Source: Parachlorella kessleri (Eukaryota; Chlorophyta; Trebouxiophyceae; Chlorellales; Chlorellaceae). From it: 37,940 nt of DNA. The stretch lies in contig BBXU01001741.1 of NCBI GenBank assembly GCA_001598975.1, forward strand, positions 1-37,940. The letters are read 5' to 3'. Position numbers and translations under genes: made by a program. The notes beneath the pieces are model-generated. The model made no database searches and was not told the DNA's origin. It was given only the letters and a program-made list of their open reading frames with translations. Shown in pieces: positions 33,704 to 37,940 of this stretch (the stretch's first letter is position 1; each line of letters opens with the position of its first letter).

Positions 33704-34185
33704 CAGTGCCACCAGGTGCAGATGAGCGCAACGTGGAGATTGCGCCACAAGCAGCTGAAGCTTACCTGGCACAGTTTGCAGACAGGCTGGTGGACAGTGT
33801 GCCATCACTGCCACCTCATCGTGGTGACATGGACTTCGAGTTCGATCTCATCCCTGGTGCTGAACCACCACAAGCTAAGCCTTACAGGCTGTCAGCTGTG
33901 GAGATCGCAGAGCTGCGCAAACAGCTGGCTGAGCTGGAAGCCAAAGGGTTCATCTATCCCTGTCACAGCCCTTACAGTTCGCCTGTTCTGTTTGTCAGGA
34001 AGAAGCCTTTGCCAACCCCTCAAGCTGCTGTGGGTTCTGCTGCCGCTGTGCAGCAGGAAGCTCCTAAGCCAGGAGGATTCCGGTTGTGCATTGACTATCG
34101 CGCTCTCAATCGAGCCTGCAGAACGTGCAAGTGGCCGGTGAAGAAGAAGAAGAAGAAGAAGAAAACTCGACAAGGAGTGACTTAG
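33685..34185 (+). pseudogene. Reverse transcriptase, N-terminal part
   Basis: Typical Ty3/gypsy pre-RT and RT fingers: SLPPHRGDMDFEFDLIPGA, KPYRLSAVEIAELRKQL, GFIYPCHSPYSSPVLFVRKK and GFRLCIDYRALN. There is no aspartic protease before it. After DYRALN the sequence leaves the family: a GAA/AAG triplet run (34139-34162) codes for lysines and a TAG follows at 34183-34185. The palm segment that should follow resumes only at about 34265 in another frame. Confidence 0.85.
34139..34162 (+). repeat. AAG triplet tract inside the reverse transcriptase
   Basis: About eight AAG/GAA units in a row, followed by roughly 100 bp of sequence unlike RT (34163-34265). This foreign-looking patch replaces the usual short link between DYRALN and the palm. 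Confidence 0.8.
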
Positions 34186-34264
34186 TTCGATCAGTACAAA
34201 GTGTACCGCTACACAATTGCACCGAAAGGAGGAATCGGTAACCCTAATAACCCCCCAATGACCG

Positions 34265-34592
34265 GTGCCTAACCCACTGACTTGCTTGGAAGCAGTAGCG
34301 GGAAAGGTCTGGTACTCGCGCCTTGATATGGCATCAGGGTATCACCAGCTCAGGATTGTAAATGGGCATGAAAAGTATACTGCGATGGTGACCCCGATTG
34401 GCCAGTTCTGTTGGCGTTGTTTGCCATTTGGCGTGGCTTCTGCGCCTGCACACTTTTGCTCTGTGCTGTCTCGTTGTTTGCAAGGTATGGAGGACGAAGT
34501 GACTGTGTTCTTTGATGACATCGCGATTCATACGATGACCCTGGAGCGCCACAAGGAAGTTTTAGCTGAGGTCTTCCGGCAGCCTGCGCGAG
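34265..34592 (+). pseudogene. Reverse transcriptase, palm with active site
   Basis: The family sequence resumes with VWYSRLDMASGYHQLRI, FCWRCLPFGVASAPAHF and VTVFFDDIAIH. FDDI at about 34509-34520 is the catalytic Asp pair (equivalent to YVDD). After HKEVLAEVFRQ the frame shifts near 34580-34592, and the family sequence (LREYGFYAKRSKCEFF) goes on in the next frame. Confidence 0.85.
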
Positions 34593-35546
34593 TATGGTTT
34601 CTATGCCAAGCGCAGCAAGTGTGAGTTCTTCAAGCACAGGATTCAGTTTCTGGGGCATGTAGTGTCTGTTGATGGCATTTCTGTAGAGCAGTCCAAGGTG
34701 AAGGTGATCCGGGAGTGGCAGCGCCCTAGTAGTGCTTCCCACGTCCGCAGCTTCCTGTCCGCTGTGGGCTGGTATCGCCGGTTCATGAAAGGGTTCCAAG
34801 GTATAGCAGTGCCATTGAACGCGCTGCTATGCAAGGATACTCCGTTCATCTGGACGCAGGACTGTGAAGAAGCATTTGAGCGCTTCAAGGAGGCGCTCTG
34901 TACCGCACCTGTGTTGCGGCAGCCGGACTTCACTAAGCCAATGGTGGTGCATTGTGATGCTTCCGATCTGGCTACAGGTGCAGTACTCATGCAGGACTTT
35001 GGGCCAGGCTTGCAGCCTCTTGCTTATGACAGCAAGGCTTTGTCTAAGTCGCAGCGCAATTGGTCCACTCATGACAAGGAGATGTACGCTGTGATGCGTG
35101 CGCTGGAAGTGTGGAATGTGTATCTGCGTGATTGCCCGACGACTATTCATTCTGATCATCATTCGCTGCAGTATTTCCTACGCAAGGACATTCCATTTGT
35201 CCCACGCCAGATCCGCTGGATGGAGAAGCTGGCTATGTATCCCAATGTACAGATTGTTTATGTGAAAGGTGCGGCCATTGTGGTTGCTGATGCTCTGAGC
35301 CGGCATGCGTTGAACCTTGCTGTTGCTCAGCTGACAGGTGTCGCCCTGGACGAGCTCTGGCCATCGGAGCAGTTAGCGGCTAATATAGCTGCGATGCAAG
35401 CTGAAATTGTGCCCACAGTGCTTCGCAGTGAGGACGTACTGCGGACCCAGGGATTGCATTCCCAAAGCCGTGCTGACTATGTCCGTGCTTATGTTGCTGA
35501 TTCTCTTGCAGCGGAGGCCCGATTGTCGCTTAAAGAACGACCCTGA
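34590..35546 (+). pseudogene. Reverse transcriptase thumb and RNase H
   Basis: RT thumb motifs FLGHVVSVDGI, VRSFLSAVGWYRRFMKGF and FIWTQDCEEAFERFKEAL come first. RNase H follows, with MVVHCDASDLATGAVLMQ (first catalytic Asp), YDSKALSKSQRNWSTHDKE (Glu), TIHSDHHSLQY (Asp) and VVADALSRH. The frame ends with TGA at 35544, while the integrase is read in the next frame from about 35530. Confidence 0.88.
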
Positions 35547-37038
35547 CACTATGTGGCGTGAGCAGCAGGGGCTGCTCTTCCGGAGGGAGAGAGAGGGAGA
35601 AGACTTCAAACTTTACGTTCCCTTGGCAGCTGGCCATGACAGTGCCCAACAAAATCGCCTTCGGATGGCTGTGATGAGTGAGTGCCACAATACGCCCTAT
35701 GCTGGTCACTTAGGCCGCGATCGCACGCTGGATAAAATCCGCCGCAACTTCTGGTGGCCTGGGTTGATCGGTGAAGTGACGGAGTTTGTGCGCACCTGTG
35801 AGGTTTGCCAGCAGACTAAGAGCCGGAACTACTTCCCTCTTGGAGAGTTGCGACCCTTGCCTGTACCGTCAAGGCCGTGGGCGACTGTGGGTATGGATTT
35901 CATTGGGCCTTTGCCAACTACTATCCATGGCAAGGATGGGATTATGGTTGTTACTGATCACTATACTAAGATGTGCCACTTTGTTGCCATTGAGATGACT
36001 TACACTGCGCCGCAGATTGCACGACTGTTTGCCCATTGTGTGTACAGGCTGCACGGCATGCCCACAACCATTGTGAGCGACAGGGACCCAAAGTTCACCT
36101 CCAGCTTCTGGAGAAACTTGTATCTGGTGCTGGGGACTAAGCTGGCGATGTCTACAGCTTACCATCCAGCCACTGACGGCCAGACAGAGCGTATGAACAG
36201 CGTGCTGGAGGAGATGCTAAGGGCCTTTGTAAATGAGAAACATTCTCAGCATGCTATGTGGGATGAGCTGCTGTGGGCGGCCGAGTTTGCATACAATGAT
36301 GCTGTGCATGCCAGTACTAAGCAGACGCCTTTCTACCTGAATTACGGGTTCCATCCACACACGCCTGCCAGCTTGTTGGCAGCCCAGCCGGCTAGTGGGA
36401 CGACTAACCCAGCTGCTGATGCCCATTTGGAAGAGATTCATGAAGCCTTGGCTGTAGCCAGAAGGGAGCTGGCGCGGGCCAAGCTGACCCAGAAGGAGTA
36501 TGCTGACAAGCGACGAACCAAGTACACCTTCAAGGTGGGTGACAAAGTTATGGTGGACACCCAGTGGATTGATGCAGCTCGGGCAGGCCGGACCCGTACT
36601 AAGCTGGATTTGCGTGCTGTTGGACCCTTGACCATTACTAAGGTCATCTCGCCGAATGCTGTGAAGCTGAACTTACCTGACTCATGGGGTATTCACCCTG
36701 TCATCAACATCAGCCGCTTAAGGCCTTACTTCAGCGGTGAGGAGCGTTTCCCAGGCCGACCCAGCCCACAGGCCATCAACTTGGTGGAGCCAGCACCCCC
36801 CAGGGATCTCCGGGAGGTGGACAGTATTGTGGGAGCTCGCAGAGGCGAAGGCCGTGTGCGGCAGTTGCTTGTGCGCTGGAAAGGTTTGGGCTTTGAGTAT
36901 GATGAGTATGTTGATGAGACTGAGCTGCTAGGCATCTTGGAGAAGCAGTTTGATGTTTCTGGCAAGAGAGCTATGACTGAGATGCGGAGGCTCAAGGCTA
37001 AGCTGTTTAAGGAGATCAAGTCTTTTGCCGATTACTGA
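35530..37038 (+). CDS. Integrase with C-terminal chromodomain
   Basis: One intact frame of about 500 codons ending TGA at 37036-37038. The zinc-binding HHCC domain has HNTPYAGH and CEVCQQTK. The DDE core has MDFIGPLPTT, IVSDRDPKF and GQTERMNSVLEE, so all three catalytic acids are present. A GPF/Y-type module follows (DLRAVGPLTITKVI, INISRLRPYF), then a chromodomain (VDSIVGARRGEGRVRQLL, VRWKGLGFEYDEYV). The chromodomain may steer integration to marked chromatin, as shown for other chromoviruses. The open frame extends upstream to 35407, but the first 40 or so codons are out of the family frame. Confidence 0.9.
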   Translation, partial: LKNDPDTMWREQQGLLFRREREGEDFKLYVPLAAGHDSAQQNRLRMAVMSECHNTPYAGHLGRDRTLDKIRRNFWWPGLIGEVTEFVRTCEVCQQTKSRNYFPLGELRPLPVPSRPWATVGMDFIGPLPTTIHGKDGIMVVTDHYTKMCHFVAIEMTYTAPQIARLFAHCVYRLHGMPTTIVSDRDPKFTSSFWRNLYLVLGTKLAMSTAYHPATDGQTERMNSVLEEMLRAFVNEKHSQHAMWDELLWAAEFAYNDAVHASTKQTPFYLNYGFHPHTPASLLAAQPASGTTNPAADAHLEEIHEALAVARRELARAKLTQKEYADKRRTKYTFKVGDKVMVDTQWIDAARAGRTRTKLDLRAVGPLTITKVISPNAVKLNLPDSWGIHPVINISRLRPYFSGEERFPGRPSPQAINLVEPAPPRDLREVDSIVGARRGEGRVRQLLVRWKGLGFEYDEYVDETELLGILEKQFDVSGKRAMTEMRRLKAKLFKEIKSFADY

Positions 37039-37153
37039 CCCTACGCCTCCACTCCAACATTTCCCACACCCTACAACCCATCCTATCTTACTATGCTTGC
37101 TATGTGTGGTTGTGCCTTGTGTTTTGAGTTGTAGGCTTGAGGTCAAGCCTTTT

Positions 37154-37165
37154 GAGAGGAGGAGG
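37154..37165 (+). other. Polypurine tract
   Basis: GAGAGGAGGAGG just before the 3' LTR, the normal place for plus-strand priming in LTR elements. Confidence 0.65.
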
Positions 37166-37169
37166 CTGT

Positions 37170-37352
37170 TGTAGAAGGAGATTCCATCAAATCCCCGATT
37201 CGTGCTTTCTTGTAGATTTTCCCTGTCTGTATGGTACTTAGTGTGTTGTCCATACTGTATCGAGGTCTGGAGGAGTGTATCTTGGCAGCAGTATCGAGGT
37301 GTAACAGGTCGTTGATCACGAAGTCGAGTCAGTGATTACCAGAGCTCCTACA
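37170..37352 (+). repeat. 3' LTR
   Basis: 183 bp, identical to the 5' LTR apart from two adjacent bases at 37311-37312. The TAAAT duplication follows it directly. Confidence 0.95.
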
Positions 37353-37357
37353 TAAAT
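37353..37357. repeat. Target-site duplication of LTR element, right
   Basis: TAAAT directly after the 3' LTR, equal to 33233-33237. Confidence 0.9.
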
Positions 37358-37894
37358 AAGCTGTTAACCGGCGGTACAGGGCTTGCGTCGCCACAAAAAG
37401 CAGCTCGATGCACCGTCGATCTGCGCGCCAATGTTTGCCCAAACCACTGCACGAAAGTTGCTCGGCCCTGAGAGAAAAACTTTCGTTAACATCGGAGGAA
37501 ACGAATGCCGCTATCCCGGCGCGCTGAGGAGGGCGGGGGGAGGACAGCAAGGCCAAAGTGTGCAAAACAGCTGTTTCTCCCGCTTGTTTTCGCGTTTCCT
37601 GAACCAAAACACCCCCATGAATGCCCCCTTTGAGGGCGGCATCCTCTAGAGTTTGGTCCTAGGAACCCACTGACCCGTCGGGGACCCTCCCGGAAGCAGT
37701 AGGCGCTGCAAACATTGGCGCGCCAGTAACGATCTGGACTTTGTATGGGGCCCCATACATTTCTGCCATCTAGTGCCTGGCACAGCTCCCTGGCATGTGC
37801 ATGGTAGAGCCCAGGCTTTTGGCCCAAGGTGGCCCACCCATAGGTAAGTCTTTGGACAAAGTTTGGGGCAAAAGTAAAGTTTCCCATACAAACT
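37358..37894. other. Inner right arm of the DNA transposon
   Basis: About 540 bp between the LTR element and the right inverted repeat. The open frames seen here, such as 37383-37649 (plus) and 37887-37486 (minus), show no transposase or other domain. It probably is the remnant body of a non-autonomous element. Confidence 0.5.
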
Positions 37895-37932
37895 CCCTAA
37901 ACGGCTTTTTTGTTAGGCGGCCGTTCATAGTG
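37895..37932 (-). repeat. Right terminal inverted repeat
   Basis: Read on the minus strand: CACTATG, 12 bp AACGGCCGCCTA, then ACAAAAAAG and CCGTTTAGGG. It differs from the left repeat at three positions, all in or next to the A-rich patch. Confidence 0.85.
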
Positions 37933-37937
37933 ATATG
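37933..37937. repeat. Target-site duplication of DNA transposon, right
   Basis: ATATG directly after CATAGTG; partner of 32991-32995. Confidence 0.75.
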
Positions 37938-37940
37938 GTG

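Larger units (their letters stand above)
33238..37352 (+). mobile_element. Ty3/gypsy chromodomain LTR retrotransposon (chromovirus), nested and defective
   Basis: A 4115-bp element with 183-bp LTRs, flanked by a perfect TAAAT duplication (33233-33237 and 37353-37357). LTRs begin TGTAG and end CTACA. A candidate primer-binding site starts TGGTGTCGACAGCAGG at 33424, and a polypurine tract (GAGAGGAGGAGG, about 37154-37165) precedes the 3' LTR. The order reverse transcriptase, RNase H, integrase, chromodomain is that of Ty3/gypsy chromoviruses. Capsid and protease are missing and pol is spread over several frames, so this copy cannot move by itself. The LTR divergence of 2 in 183 implies a recent insertion. 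Confidence 0.93.
32996..37932. mobile_element. Non-autonomous DNA transposon with CACTATG termini (Transib-like), split by an LTR element
   Basis: Terminal inverted repeats of about 38 bp with 3 mismatches: the left starts at 32996 and the right ends at 37932. Both read CACTATGAACGGCCGCCTAA inward, then a variable A-rich patch, then CCGTTTAGGG. ATATG flanks the element on both sides (32991-32995 and 37933-37937) as a direct 5-bp target duplication. Without the inner retrotransposon the element is about 0.8 kb and has no transposase frame, so it must be moved in trans. A CACWATG terminus with a 5-bp duplication is the diagnostic pair for the Transib superfamily; CACTA/EnSpm elements also begin CACTA but make 2-3 bp duplications, and here the 3-bp test fails (ATG versus ATA). 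Assignment rests on termini only. Confidence 0.75.

Noticed and set aside
37486..37887. Minus-strand frame of 133 codons inside the right arm of the DNA transposon as a transposase remnant
   Set aside because: No DDE-type motif or zinc cluster; the arm is better explained as non-coding body of a non-autonomous element.
32993..37935. Assignment of the DNA element to CACTA/EnSpm because it starts CACTA
   Set aside because: CACTA elements make 2-3 bp duplications. Here the three bases before and after are ATG and ATA, while five bases (ATATG) match perfectly. Kept only as the alternative to Transib.

Overview
The window looks like nuclear DNA of a green alga (Chlorophyta). It is GC-rich, its genes are split by many short GT-AG introns whose phases match at every junction, and it carries families typical of Viridiplantae (an ENT/Tudor EMSY-LIKE protein, a plastid BASS transporter) together with Gln- and Ala-rich filler common in algal proteins. 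No bacterial operons, rRNA, tRNA or CRISPR arrays were seen. Gene models were built by hand from splice sites and reading frame, using paralogue comparison where possible.

Layout. (1) 5697 to window start, minus: a large nuclear protein (at least 1158 aa, 9 exons) with two methyl-CpG-binding domains, cut by the window edge. (2) About 7.49-18.16 kb, plus: a tandem duplication of about 5.6 kb holding two 8-exon copies of a roughly 900-aa protein with a C-terminal MYND zinc finger. Each copy is broken at different places: copy 1 in exons 2-3, copy 2 in exons 4 and 7. (3) 22596-19050, minus: a complete 393-aa EMSY-LIKE chromatin reader (ENT + Tudor/Agenet + coiled coil, 10 exons). (4) 23383-25535, plus: a universal stress protein with a 55-bp tandem repeat laid over one of its splice acceptors. 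(5) 30036-27006, minus: a complete 390-aa BASS-family transporter with a plastid transit peptide. (6) 30685-32274, plus: a small secreted single-domain fasciclin protein, with one GC-AG intron, divergent from the transporter. (7) 32996-37932: a nested mobile-element block.

The nested block is the most unusual part. A DNA transposon of about 0.8 kb (TIRs starting CACTATG, 5-bp ATATG target duplication) has been split by a 4115-bp Ty3/gypsy chromodomain retrotransposon (183-bp LTRs differing at 2 bases, 5-bp TAAAT target duplication). The CACTATG terminus plus 5-bp duplication is the signature of the Transib superfamily, relatives of RAG1. The ends also show a heptamer, a 12-bp spacer and an A-rich nonamer, like a recombination signal sequence. 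The inner retroelement is recent by LTR identity, yet lacks capsid and protease and has several frameshifts in pol.

Functionally, two chromatin readers (MBD protein, EMSY-LIKE) lie in the same 23 kb, next to a decaying MYND pair and a methylation-type transposon target, but they are independent genes with no evidence of joint regulation.
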